Origin: Ctena decussata
Lineage: Eukaryota; Mollusca; Bivalvia; Lucinida; Lucinidae
Assembly (NCBI GenBank): GCA_963989385.1
Contig: OZ022510.1
Location: 31,315,448 to 31,379,447, forward strand
DNA length: 64,000 bases
Direction: 5' to 3'
The translations under genes and the position numbers were made by a program. Below the pieces are notes generated by a model. That model had not been told where the DNA came from. It saw nothing but the letters and a program-made list of their open reading frames with translations, and did no database searches. Positions 1-10,255 of the stretch are shown piece after piece; positions within the stretch are counted from its first letter, which is position 1, and each line of letters starts with the position of its first letter.

Positions 1-313
1 TCAGCCGCCTTGAATCTCTCTTGGGCTCCGACACCTCAATCGCTGGGTAAATCAACTGAAGGTCACCAATATGCGAGGAATCATCGAACTGTACCTCTGC
101 AGCGTCCACAGTCACACCGATGAATACATAAGCGTCTGAGTTACGCAGAAGATTAGCGGCCGGAAGTTCGACAGCTTTCTCCCAAAGAGGTGCTCTTAAT
201 TCCCCTAAAGTTGAATTTCTATCGCAAGCCATCTTCACAATAAAGCCATTTGGTAGTAAGAAGTCCATTTCTATTGAAGACATATTTCCTGAGCCAGTAT
301 TTTGTGGCGGCAT
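1..313 (-). CDS. Class IA PI3-kinase catalytic subunit p110, first coding exon (partial)
   Basis: Reading leftward from an ATG at 313-311, the frame is open for 104 codons to the window edge. It begins MPPQNTG and contains MDFLLPNGFIVKM, AYVFIGVTVDAAE and GDLQLIYPAIEV. This matches in order the adaptor-binding (p85-binding) domain at the N-terminus of vertebrate p110 alpha/beta/delta, which share MPP..., DFLLPxG, (A/S)YxF and LCDxxxFxPxLxV patterns. The family phosphorylates phosphatidylinositol-4,5-bisphosphate to PIP3 at the plasma membrane, with p85 holding it through this domain. An in-frame TAA lies two codons before the ATG and a G is at -3, so this is the first methionine. Ras-binding, C2, helical and kinase domains must lie outside the window. 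Which paralog (alpha, beta or delta type) cannot be decided from this exon. The call is by eye; family assignment is fairly secure. Confidence 0.85.
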   Translation of the reverse strand, partial: MPPQNTGSGNMSSIEMDFLLPNGFIVKMACDRNSTLGELRAPLWEKAVELPAANLLRNSDAYVFIGVTVDAAEVQFDDSSHIGDLQLIYPAIEVSEPKRDSRRL

Positions 314-1009
314 TTCTTAGAAGTATTTCAAAACGGGGTAGCAATGTACGTTACAATAGCATAATAACTCATGGAAATCTTCACACTCTGTTTTAGCTGT
401 AAGTTGTATTTCAGAGCGTTATCCTATTCATCTTCTGTTTAGATGTATCCCACAACTTTGTTTATCCATACTGTCTTTTTTTTTCAAACCCATGGTCATA
501 CTTCCGAGTGGTCATCTGAAAATATTGAATGATTACCAAAACAAATATGAAGCCAGTCAAGTCTAGAAACCCAAAATATTGGTGGTAAAGAAAAGCTTTC
601 GGGGCCTACAGATTCACAGCGGCATCAAGTTCGTTATCAAGTATGTTAAGGGAGACTAAAATCATACAGCACACCACCAAGGCAACGAAATGATAATAAA
701 TGTGAAGCAAATAAATTAAAAAAAATTGATGCTGAATAAATAAATAAATTAATAAATATTCATAGCAGAAGAAGTACTTCTACAAAAAACAACAGCTTCC
801 ACTACTAAAGTAATGATAATGATGATAATGACAAGGAAAAGAAAAACAAACCTACATAGTCCGGATTGTTATTGTTAAATTTATAATAAAAAAGAATGCA
901 GGAAGTGACAGTTTTTATATATAACTGATATACAAGCTGATATCACGTAACAATGACACAATAAAATGTCATGACCCGAAAGATAGAAATATGAGTACTT
1001 GAGCGAAAC
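314..1009. other. Upstream region of the PI3K exon, no gene seen
   Basis: This AT-rich stretch lies 5' of the minus-strand PI3K exon and should hold its 5' UTR, an upstream intron or promoter. I see poly-T and poly-A tracts and an AAATAAATAAAT-type stretch around 712-760, but no convincing TATA box, CpG cluster or second exon. The sequence TTCTAAG just before the ATG could be a splice acceptor, in which case a 5' non-coding exon lies further right. Confidence 0.4.
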
Positions 1010-1062
1010 GTGTAGACCCAGATCAGACTGCTCCTAAGGAGGAGTCTGATTAGGGTCTACAC
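1010..1062. repeat. Short fold-back element, GTAGACCC/GATCAGACT type
   Basis: GTGTAGACCCAGATCAGACT pairs with AGTCTGATTAGGGTCTACAC around a loop containing CTCCTAAGGAG. The same stem design recurs at 20061-20098 and 20226-20266, each followed by a ...CTGTTTGnC or similar tail, so this is a dispersed small palindrome family. It shares the TCTGATCAGACT core word with the larger TGAGCCGCGAC MITEs. Confidence 0.6.
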
Positions 1063-1884
1063 TGTTTGCCATTCCGACAGCTTTTATTTGAAAAATCACC
1101 AAATAGTAAAAAAAACATTATTTAAATTTTACAATAATAATAGCAATCTGTAACGTTGTCCCAGTGTTTGAGATAACTGCGTACATTGAACACTTTTATT
1201 GGCTTCATTTTTCATTTTGACCTACATGTATATTGATATTACTTTTATCACAGCAGGGATATTCCCCTGTTCTTAAATGCAAAAACCTTTATCAATATCA
1301 TCGACAACAGGAATTCTAAAAATGTGCACACTCATATTAAGCGCATTATGTTTTGAGCTCACACTTACCACTCTGGATCCTTACACTATATTTAATCAAA
1401 CGGTGTAGGTGCACAAGCTTGTCCGAGTCTTCGCTGTTTGTGCATGCACTAAATTACGCTTCATGTGACAATCCTTATTAGCTTTATGAAAGTGATTGGT
1501 AACGTAAACTACATCAACAAATTATCAGTGTACAAAGAAGGGAGTAAAAGAAATTTGAGCAAAGACAGGGAAGAATAAGCAGAATAAGGCTGGATCTCAG
1601 TTCCACAAAACAATAAATAGTTGTCGACCTGTACATCAGCTATGATAATCAGACAAACACAGGAAAGACTAAACCGGAGGAGACTCAATCCCACGATATA
1701 ACAAATGATTATCAACATGAACTTCAAATATGATTATTGTAGCTTACTGGTTGCCGCGAGATCTTTGACAAAATTTTTCGTCAAAATACATGTATAGAAA
1801 GAAATTAAATCTAACAAAAACACAGAAAAAGCAGGAGAATGCTGTTTCAAAATCTTTTTTTCTAACATAAATCCCACTATACAG

Positions 1885-3497
1885 TACGAGTGGCGTTCAG
1901 AAAGTTTTGCAACTGACGTAATTGCTTGGTAACCACCATAAAGACAGAACTTCTCATAGCAAAAACACAAACTGTGATATGCCTACACAGTGTATTTTTA
2001 AAGGACGCATTTTTAACGTCTCTGAAAGGTACTGTGATTTTTTTTTAAGTAACCGTAGTTCAATCATATACGAGGGTTGTTCAGAAAGTTCTTATTGTCG
2101 CCGCATAACTTAATTAAGCGGCATGCTGGGAACAAATGCTTTGTATATATTGAAAGTACTACATTTTACCTTTACAGTGATACCAAACAATACCCGAAGA
2201 TACATTTTCTTATTGAGTTACAACACATTTTATTAGGCCCCAGTCATACCACTGCATTAAATTAATATGTCAATTTATTTTCAGTGTGTCATTCAAGTCA
2301 AAATCATCGTAAATACAAGATGAATTTTTGTCAGCTTTTGTCAATCTCTGCCTTCAATGTCCATTTAAAAGTTAGGAAGATAGCAAACCTTACTGATCCA
2401 TTGCTCGCAAAGCCAGGCGCAGTTCTTATTACGTCGAATTAGACGATGCAAAAGCTTTTCCTGACAGAATTTTGGATGCTCAGACATTTGTTTTCATTAC
2501 AAAATATGATAACTTTAGTAGAAAGGGGAATTTGCAAGTATATAAAATGCAATTAATCTAAATTCACGGAACTGTATGGAACCTAGATGAAATATTATTT
2601 CCGCGATACTTACAGGACACAGTTGCCTGGGGACAGTGTTTAAGAAGCAATGATGAAAAAAATTAAAGACTGCTCATATATGAATTATGATCTTCTAAAG
2701 TAAAAAAGTACAGTGGCTGTAGGGTATACCGTTTTCAAACACGTTCAAAAACGTGTCCTTTAGAAAATATAAGATGCGTTTGACAAGTTGTCCAGACATG
2801 CCACAGCTTTATATTTTTTCGCTATCAGAAGTTCTGTCTTTATGATGCTCAGCAAAATATGACGTCACGATCAGAACTTTCTGAACAGCCCTCGTATAAG
2901 CAGTCTTTATTTATTTTTTATCTTTGCTGCTTATAGACAATGCCAAGGCAATGTGGTCCTGTAAATATAGTGCAAATCATATTTAATCTAGGTTCCATAC
3001 TATCCCGTGAATATGATTTTCCGTATTTTATGTAGCAGCAAATGCTCCCTTTCTACTAAAGTTATTATGATTTTGTAATGAAAACAAGTGTGTTAGCAAG
3101 GTCAACGAAAATCTGTCAATAAATTCAAATTAATGCAAAAAATGAAGCCTCTTCGATTTCAGTAACGTCTTAAGAACTGCGCATTGCCTCGATAACAGTT
3201 GCCACCCTTCTAACTTTTAAATGAATATTGTAGGCAACCATGGACAAGCAACTGGCAAAGATTAATCAAGTTTGTATTTACAAAGATATTTGACTTGAAT
3301 GAAATTGGCGTAGTGGTATGACTGGGGCGTTGTAAAATGCGTTGAAAGTCAATAAGGAAAAGTGTCTATGTATAATGTTTGATATCATTGTAAAGACAAA
3401 ATGTAGTGCTTTTAGCACATGCATCGCATTTGTACCAAGCATGCCCCTTAACAAAGTCATGCGGCCATTTGCAAAGCTTTCCGAACGCCCCACGTTA
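1885..3497 (-). mobile_element. Outer mariner-like MITE, interrupted by a copy of itself
   Basis: The ends are TACGAGTGGCGTTCAGAAAG (from 1885) and the complement of TAACGTGGGGCGTTCGGAAAG (to 3497), with TA at both sides. Removing 2071-2894 plus one TA leaves an element of about 0.79 kb whose halves, 1885-2068 and 2895-3497, correspond in order to the inverted inner element. No transposase is present. The TA target and CGAGGGYNGTTCAGAAAGTT-like ends fit Tc1/mariner-type non-autonomous elements. The superfamily is inferred from ends and target only. Confidence 0.7.
2071..2894 (+). mobile_element. Inner mariner-like MITE nested in an inverted copy of its own family
   Basis: The terminal inverted repeats are CGAGGGTTGTTCAGAAAGTT (2071 on) and the complement of CGAGGGCTGTTCAGAAAGTT (to 2894), flanked by TA at 2069-2070 and 2895-2896. 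Length is 824 bp, with no credible transposase frame. Its left part (2071-2680) is the diverged reverse complement of 2899-3497, and its right part (2690-2894) is the reverse complement of 1885-2066. The flanking sequence therefore supplies an opposite-orientation relative. Confidence 0.75.
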
Positions 3498-3578
3498 TCA
3501 GTCTGTATACCAAATATGAACATTGTCCTTTGAAGGGGTGCGGTGAAATCTGTTACGAAGAATTGCGTTATTTAAAGT

Positions 3579-3785
3579 GCCGGACCGCGTTGCGCAGTCA
3601 GTAGTGCATCTGACTCAAGAGCCAGAGGTCTCGGGTTCGATACCCGGTCTGGCCACTTACTTTCTTTTCTCCTTCCGCTGATTCAAGAAGGGCAGTTGTC
3701 AGTTACAGGTGAAAGTATGTGTTCGTAGTACTCGGAGGTCTAAGCCTGCGTTAGGCTAACTGACGTCAAGGCATTTCGAACATGA
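3579..3785 (+). repeat. tRNA-derived SINE, family 1
   Basis: The head at about 3579-3655 looks like a tRNA: an A-box-like GCGCAGTCAGTAG, a tRNA-like middle with CTCAAGA, and a B-box-like GGGTTCGATACCC. An acceptor-like GCCGGAC/GTCTGGC pairing is possible, but the spacing between acceptor and D stem is too long for a proper cloverleaf. After it comes the body TTCAAGAAGGGCAGTTGTCA...GAAAGTATGTG, shared with 10045-10255, 59150-59640 and 62525-63190. This is a pol III retroposon, not a working tRNA gene. Bivalves carry several such SINEs; I cannot name the family. Confidence 0.65.
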
Positions 3786-4128
3786 TGTAACCAACTGGAT
3801 AACGGCAAAAAAACTTTTATAAATTGACTCTTATACTGTGAATTCGCATATGCAAAAATCTGCATTTTCCAAAGTTTTTTTGAAAATCGTCTGAGTCATT
3901 AAATTGTTAGAAAAAAAATGGTAATTTGGGATTCAAAATTAGTAAGGCTATGGACAAAAGACCCATTTAGAACAAAGTTGGGTTTGAAATGAGCTCGTAT
4001 TTTGCTCACTTCCGGTTTAAGTTACGGAATTTAAAGGCCGACAAAAATGTTGTCCTGGAAAAATCTTGTCTCCCGATTCGCTAACAGTAGACTGTCGATC
4101 ATGAGAAAGATGCAGTATGATTTTCATT

Positions 4129-4519
4129 TACCGTAATCGACCTTATTAGCGCCCTGTGCGCTTAACTTTTTCAAAATGGCGGCAAATACTTGTAGTAAAC
4201 TTTCTTTCATTAAGCGCACATTTTAATAGGTTATTATATATTGAAGGGAACGAATTTAAAGGTAAACCATCAGAGAAAAGCTGCTTATAAGCAGCTTTTC
4301 TCTGATGCTTAACCTTTAAATTCGTATGGATATACATGTAAAGGATAGAGAAGATTTAGAAGTAAAAACTTAAATATTCTATTGCATTTTCAGCTCTTGT
4401 AAACGAGAAAGCAAAGGGTTAAACCAGTAAAAATATGTGCATTAATAGTCCTATGCCTCACAAATTGCCACGGCGTGCGCTTATAGAGGCATGTGCGCTA
4501 ATTAGGTAGAATACGGTAA
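4129..4519. mobile_element. Small TIR element with internal hairpin
   Basis: TTACCGTAATCGACCTTATT near 4129 is mirrored by AATTAGGTAGAATACGGTAA ending at 4519, followed inward on each side by GCGC-containing sequence (TTAGCGCCCTGTGCGCTTAA on the left). Inside sits a near-perfect hairpin at 4251-4324, with stem CGAATTTAAAGGTAAACCAT and the self-complementary GCTGCTTATAAGCAGC at its tip. It is non-coding and its superfamily is unknown. Confidence 0.5.
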
Positions 4520-5538
4520 TTTTGTCCTGTGATTGCAATGATCCAGCGCCCCAAAGTTCAATCTGTGGTTGCATTATTGGAAGGACGTACAGAGTTACTA
4601 CCCTTTGTTAGCATATTCCATTTGATTGTGACCATTTACATTTTAATTTAACCTGAAGTGGAATCCAGCTCCAATTCAGGGTTTGCTGAAAATCCACAAT
4701 TTTTCTTTTGCTATCGCAAAAATTGCTTACTTTTCGGGAATCGCATAAAGATGGCATAGCTTTGTTTGTAACGAATAACCATTGCTGAAAATTCTTGATG
4801 ATATTTCTGAGACATTGTAACGTCTTAGATAAAGAGGGCATCCGTTTTGAAGCCAGGTACAACTTAGGTACAGACAATGAGTTAATTTATCAGTATTTGT
4901 GAATTTTGAGTTTGACCCCTTGATTGTTTACGCTTTTGGTACGTATGAGTAAACAAACAAAATTTCAATAATTTTACGACGAAGTGTACTCCATGCATTG
5001 ATAATACCTTCCCTGTTTTGCCAATCGCAACAGATTTTAGTTTCGACACAAAAACACCAAAAAGAAATACGTTAAATGCGTTATTATTGCGTTTGAGTAT
5101 ATTTATAAGTCGGTGAATTAAGTCAATATATGAATAATAACTGCCGAGTAAAATATTGCTTACACCAAAAATGTTGCGGTTCCAACAACGAGCAGATTAT
5201 TTGGCATCGGATATTTTTTTTTCGACAGTGCTCTGTTTTATTCCTATGTAATTAAAAGAAAACTGGTTTAAACAACATTTCATTTATCAATTACAACATA
5301 AATGCATCAATATACAGTTTTATACATTCCAGGATCTGGCTGTAAGCTTGAGCTTGTAAATGCCATTTCCTGACAGATCATCAACAAACTATGGCATTTG
5401 CGAATGAATACTAACATTTATCTGTGACTTGTTGTACGTGTACATCTCGATAAGGAACTGTAAACACAAAGAGGATAATAAAAAATAGATAACTGGAGTA
5501 GAATGTTAAACAGCATGATTGGAAAGCAAGAAAAAAAG

Positions 5539-5551
<13 letters not shown>

Positions 5552-5577
<26 letters not shown>
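5552..5577. repeat. (GA)n microsatellite
   Basis: A pure run of about 13 GA dinucleotides directly precedes a tRNA-like segment. Confidence 0.9.
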
Positions 5578-5580
<3 letters not shown>

Positions 5581-5589
5581 TAATTGAAA

Positions 5590-5668
5590 CGTCCGTGCGG
5601 CCTAGGGGCTAGCGCTCCCGCTCGACTCGGACCACGGGATCGCGGGTTCGAGTCCCGCTGGAGGCGAA
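5590..5668 (+). repeat. tRNA-like sequence (tRNA relic or SINE head)
   Basis: GGCCTAGGGGCTAGCGCTCC resembles an A box, and CGCGGGTTCGAGTCCCGC gives a perfect five-base T stem with TTCGAGT loop. The acceptor ends do not pair and the anticodon arm is poor (CGACTCGGACC in the loop region, possibly CGG). It is best read as a decayed tRNA or the head of a retroposon; a functional gene is unlikely. Confidence 0.55.
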
Positions 5669-5929
5669 ATTATGTCCGAACATACACATCGCCTCATTGC
5701 AAAGTGCCCTTCACAATCACCCAACATCGTCTTGGTATGACCGGATTACTGTTGATTAGTCTTCACCCGTTCCACCGAAAACTTAAATATCATACTCGTA
5801 TGCAATTAGTTTCTTATATACAGAAGACAAATATCACTACACAGTATTCAGCATTTCTACAATAAGCCATCATCAATAACAATGAATTAAACAAAGATTT
5901 ACAGTAATAAATTATTAGAATACAAATCA

Positions 5930-6205
5930 AGAAATACCGATCCAAGTTATCAGCACTCGAATTGGAAATGTTTTAAAATTGCGGAAGTTTCTACTTTTAA
6001 GCCCGGGGTAATAGCTTCTCGTGTTACTTATGAAGTGATAACAAATACAATGCACCAATAGTTCTTCTTCGAATACCGGTCAAAGTTTCCAGCACCCGTT
6101 TTGGAAATGTCCTAGATTGCGGAAGTGTTTTACTTTTAAGCCCTTGATAATGAGCTTCTCGCATTACTTATGCAGTAATGACACATACAATGCACCAAAA
6201 GGTCT
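5930..6205. repeat. Direct repeat, two units of about 140 bp
   Basis: AATACCGATCCAAGTTATCA at 5935 and AATACCGGTCAAAGTTTCCA about 140 bp later begin two diverged units. Both continue with TTGGAAATG, ATTGCGGAAG, ACTTTTAAGCCC, AGCTTCTCG and ACAAATACAATGCACCA-like text. It is an old non-coding tandem duplication. Confidence 0.6.
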
Positions 6206-6309
6206 CGATAATATATCTTTATGTTTTGAAAGAAGATAAAAATATAATTGTTTTTAATAGGGACTTTCCACTTATTGTTCCTGATAAAATCTTAAAATGA
6301 AATTTTGCA

Positions 6310-6822
6310 CTATCACGGGGGTAATACCAATGCTTCTACCTATGCTGTCGACCGAGCCGGTACTGCGTATTTGGCTGTCGACCGAGAATTACGGCTTTCG
6401 ACCGAGCAGTACGGCTGTCGATGGTGTTAGTATCCCAGTTCGGGTGCCTTCTGAGCTTCGAAAAATGAAAATAGAAACATCTTAATCACCGCCGATCGTC
6501 AAAGAGGTGTTGAACTTTATATCTGATCTCTTGGTAAGCGTTGTGACACAAAGGTCTTTACGAAAATGTACTTGGTATCAAAAACTTCCATTTTCTTCGT
6601 TTATTTGCAAAATTTCAGCATTTACAACTGTCAGAGACAAATAAAACTGCCTGGACAGTTTGCTTTGCAAAAAACCTCTGGCGAACTAGTATCATTAGCC
6701 TCATTTATTGTTTCTGCTAGATGTTATGAACGATTTAAAAAAGTTACAATACGGCTGTCGATGACCAATGATACGGCTGTCGATTGTAAAAATATTTGCA
6801 CGGTACGGCTGTCGATAGTGAT
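6310..6822 (+). repeat. Repeat with clustered GGCTGTCGAT motifs, copy 1
   Basis: A left block (6310-6425) holds several GCTGTCGA or GCTTTCGA words separated by CCGAGNN and TACGG. A right block (6748-6822) holds three TACGGCTGTCGAT words. The left block, from ATCACGGGGGTAATACCAAT onward, occurs almost identically but inverted at 13775-13893, and that copy also has a second cluster about 500 bp away. No protein is evident; it is probably a non-autonomous element of unknown class. Confidence 0.55.
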
Positions 6823-7299
6823 TGGAGATGGAACGTTGTAGATTTAACTAAAAAACAACGCAATTTATTGGATTTTTTGGTTGAGTCTGTACAAAAAGTC
6901 ACTCAACAGACTATAGTATAAGAACAAGCCGCACAATACAGTCCCTTTGTATATGTGAAGCACAGGAGTAGTGAAAATAAAAGTAAGCGTTTAAAGGCGT
7001 TCCAAGGCTACGGTTCTGGTGTAATACGTACTTAATATCTCTTGGAGTAGGTGATTTATATCGTATTTTGTATTGCCGAAGCTGTTGTTATCACGTTTAA
7101 ATGTAAGCTTTAGCAGATTTAAAACCTCGGCTGGGGAAAAAAGAGCTAATTGTTGTGTTATTGATTCCTTGTTATTTTGTGGATTTTGTTCGGAGGGGTT
7201 TTCTCTTCTTCTTGATGCCTGTGATAGGCTACGTCATTTGATTGCAGCACTCTCTGGGCATTCCATTTTACATTTAGCAAATAAAATGTACAGTGTTTG

Positions 7300-7460
7300 C
7301 AACGTATTTTATGTTTCGCACAGCGAAGACTCAGATCAGCTTGGTCATCAGCCCAGTATGATTAGATTCGGAGACTGCATGAAGGAAGTTTAGATCAAAT
7401 CAATCCATCGAGCGCAATGAACACTCTTATCAAACTGGACGAATCTGCTCTAAGTCGTTA
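7300..7460 (+). repeat. Diverged fragment of the TGAGCCGCGAC MITE family
   Basis: CAGCGAAGACTCAGATCAGC, then TTGGTCATCAGCCCAGT and CAAACTGGACGAATCTGC, follow the order of the interior of the MITEs at 13072 and 15562, heavily mutated and without the terminal repeats. Confidence 0.5.
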
Positions 7461-7616
7461 TTTGGCCCAACATCAATTTGCTTTTTTTGTCCTGCAGCGG
7501 CTCGAATACTTTCGTTTGAAGAAGAACTGATATGTTCTACACGGCTTGCCCAGATCCTTCTGGTCATATCTACTCGTAGGATCGTTTCATTTTGCCCGGT
7601 TGGCTCATCTGCATAC

Positions 7617-7642
7617 GATCTCTCTCTCTTTCTCTTTCTTAT

Positions 7643-7676
<34 letters not shown>
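7617..7676. repeat. (CT)n microsatellite
   Basis: CT repeats interrupted by TT and CC run from about 7617 to 7676. Confidence 0.85.
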
Positions 7677-7677
<1 letters not shown>

Positions 7678-7889
7678 GATGAGATATTATCAATTTAACA
7701 AAGACAACTGATGTTATTTTTTTAGTTTTCACAATCAAATGTGATTTAAAATCACATGGAACATAAACGAACTTCTCACAAATCTGTGTCCAGTGGCACC
7801 AACCACCGACCGCCTGCCCAACTTCATAAGCTAGCTTCATAATTAAGGTGCTGAAGGCTTGATATCTGAGATGAAGGATGACGAACCTT

Positions 7890-7979
7890 TTTTAAAAGTT
7901 TCGTTACGAAACTTTACAAAAGTTTCGCTATGAAACTTTTCAAAAGTTTCGTTATGAAACTTTTCAAAAGTTTCGTTAT
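7890..7979. repeat. 24-bp tandem repeat in which each unit is a palindrome
   Basis: The unit AAAAGTTTCGTTATGAAAC plus TTTTC repeats about 3.6 times. Each unit is nearly self-complementary (GAAAAGTTTCAT/ATGAAACTTTTC), so every unit can form its own hairpin or cruciform. Small variants are TTAC and CTAT in the centre. Confidence 0.85.
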
Positions 7980-8158
7980 CCTTCAATCCCATGATTGTAG
8001 GCTACTATCGAGGCTATGAACAACGATGCTGTTCTGACTGCGCGGATGCGCATGCACAGGCTGATCTGTACCTTTGTTATTACAATATGCGAAAAGCAGG
8101 TTTGTCATGTATTGATATGCTTTTGTTTGCTGGCAAACGTTCCGAATTTATTATCATC

Positions 8159-9405
8159 TATTCTATTCTATTCTATCCCATAACCTTACTAGGTCGTTGG
8201 GGCACGATTTCGAAACAATCCCTTTCCACCTTGTCCTGTCTTCAGCTGCCCTAGTTGAGCTGGCAAAATCTATCCCTGTCCATACTTTAGTAATGTCTTC
8301 CCACCTCTTCTTCTGTCTACCTCTTCTTCATTTTCCTTTCATTGTGCCCTTTAGAATCGTCTTTGCTAAGCCGGAAGACCTTGAGACGTGGCCAAACAAC
8401 CTTAGTTTCCGTTTCTTGACCAGCGTCAGGAGTTCATCATATTCTCCAATAGCTGCTTGGATCTTCCTGCGAACCTCCTCATTGGTTATATGGTCCTTGT
8501 ACGAAATGTTTAGTAACCTTCGATAGCAACTAATCTCAAAGGCCTACGTTCATTTCTCTGCCTCTGCTGTCAAGGTCCACGATTCACAGGCATACAGAAA
8601 TATGGGAATGACAAGGGAGCCAAGACATGTGTTGTTATCTATCCAAATTGGTTTCAGCTTGGTAAGAGCTGAAGTGGCTTGTGTAGTCCTTGAGAGAACC
8701 TCCTGTTCTGAGCCATCATCTGAGACAATTGCTCCAAGGTATTTGAAGCTTGTTACAGTACCCAGCTTCTGCCCTTTTACCTTGATCTCCCTCTGAATGC
8801 CATCTGCACTATTTGTTACCAGTTTGGTCTTCTCAGCACTGATCTCCATCTTATAACTTGTGCAGGTTTTGTCGAGACTTTCAACTAGGGCTTCTAGTTC
8901 CTGTTTTTCCTCAGCTAGAGCGTCTATGTCATCGGCAAACCACAGATTGGTAATGTTTCTGCCGCCTATGCTAACCTTTCCGCCATGTTCTTCCAGATCA
9001 TCAGACATGATCCATTCGAGAAAAATGTTGAAGAGGGTGGGTGACAGAAGACATCCTTGTCTTTCTCCAACTGTTGTTCTGAACCATTCTCCTGTGCTGC
9101 CGTCCATCAGGACTGCACTTGCAGCAATGTCGTATAGCTGCTCAATGGTGCGAACTAGATTTGCACTGATATTGTACTTCCGCATGGTGGCCCATAAGGC
9201 TGCATGCCATACCCTGTCCAAAGGCTTTTTTTGAAATTAATGAAGACATGGTACCGATTCTGCTGATGTTTGAGATACTTTTCACACCGGATTCTAAGGT
9301 TGAAGATCTCTTCTGTGGTGCTCCTTCCGGCTCGGAACCCAGCCTGTTCTTCAGCGATTTTCTCTTCGGCTTGTGGTTTAAGCCTGTTCAAGATGACTTT
9401 CAGCA
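8159..9405 (-). mobile_element. 5'-truncated RTE-like LINE with 15-bp target site duplication
   Basis: The insert is bounded by GAATTTATTATCATC at 8144-8158 and again at 9406-9420, a perfect 15-bp duplication. Its 3' end on the minus strand is a short (TAGAA)n run next to 8159. It encodes only the reverse transcriptase and C-terminal part, so the 5' portion was never integrated or was lost. RTE-type 3' microsatellite tails and long target duplications support target-primed reverse transcription. Confidence 0.85.
8190..9405 (-). pseudogene. Reverse transcriptase relic of the RTE-like LINE
   Basis: Reading leftward, QAGFRAGRSTTEEIFNLR (around 9330) precedes the finger/palm. Then come DRVWHAALW, GERQGCLLSPTLFNIFLE, the catalytic FADDID (around 8935), KMEISAEKTKLV, FKYLGAIVSDDG and YACESWTLTAE. 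Further left, in another frame, are CYRRLLNISYKDHITNEEVR, the C-terminal segment typical of this LINE group. Breaks are visible: a frameshift around 9225-9240 (extra base(s) near a 7-A run) and a frameshift/stop near 8535-8560. There is no endonuclease domain. It is dead. Confidence 0.85.
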
Positions 9406-9937
9406 GAATTTATTATCATCACATGCGTAATAAACGTGCGTTTTTTGGAAGAATGGAGCGTTCACAAATATTGATGATCATCTAAATCCGTTTTGTGAAA
9501 ACATGCCAGAATGAGTTTCCATTGACGGCATGCGACCTGGTAGAATCGAACCAACCTTGAACAATTATCTTCTTGTGAAAAACGTCCATTTTCGCAACAC
9601 TCAAGTTTGAAAAATGCAGTCATCGACTGATTTAAAAACTAAACACTTTCTATAATCAACTATAAAATTTAAAAAAAATGCAGTCCTTGCCCAGATCTGC
9701 TTTCAAGTTTAAACTTGTAATCACTGACTAGACTAAAAAAAAGGCAACCCCTCCCCACCTACTCCCACACCACCAAAACAACAGTAACTCGGAATTGGCT
9801 ATTTTTCAATTATCAAGGTAAACAAAAGCACTATTCTTTCAATTTTCTCTTCCTTGGTTATATATTAAGAAGAACTTCGAAAACTATTAACCATCACGGG
9901 AACGTAACCCCAGATTTACACCTAACATAATAGTAAC

Positions 9938-10044
9938 AAGAGGGCCGCGAGGCCCTGAATCGCTCACCTGAGTAAAAAGGTCAAAGGTCAAACTAGAGTC
10001 ATCATTTGAACAGACCTAGCAGTTTTACACTGTCAAAATATGAG
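9938..10044 (+). repeat. CAAGAGGGCC-type repeat end
   Basis: ACAAGAGGGCCGCGAGGCCC is followed by TGAATCGCTCACCTGAG and AGGTCAAAGGTCAAAC. The same start occurs at 50350, where it opens the 145-bp satellite element. GGGCC...GGCCC can form a small hairpin. TGACCTTGACC-rich text at 12600-13020 may be the other part of this element. Confidence 0.6.
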
Positions 10045-10255
10045 ACTTGTTGTTTTATTGTTTTACGCCCAAGGTACACAGCTATGGTCATGTCGGGACG
10101 GTCAATTACCCTAATCACACTATTCCTGGGCAGGCTAAGACCTCCTAAGCGGTTAACCAGTACAAAGTGCACATACTTTCGCCAGTAACAGACAACTGCC
10201 CTTCTTGAATCAGCGGAAGGAGAAACGAAAGTATGTAGCCGGACCTTCACCTTCT
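10045..10255 (-). repeat. SINE family 1 body, minus strand
   Basis: On the minus strand it reads TTCAAGAAGGGCAGTTGTC, ACTGGCGAAAGTATGTGCAC, TACTGGTTAACCGCTTAGGA, GGTCTTAGCCTGCCCAGG, GACCGTCCCGACATGACCAT and ends in GTAAAACAATAAAACAAC. This is the most complete SINE tail in the window. Its tRNA head is missing or unrecognisable near 10255. Confidence 0.7.

Noticed and set aside
3579..3655. Functional tRNA gene
   Set aside because: The spacing between acceptor and D stem and the anticodon stem mismatch break the cloverleaf, and a shared SINE body follows.
7430..7840. 136-codon minus-strand frame with ERERERER
   Set aside because: The charged run is the (CT)n microsatellite, and the rest overlaps a MITE fragment.
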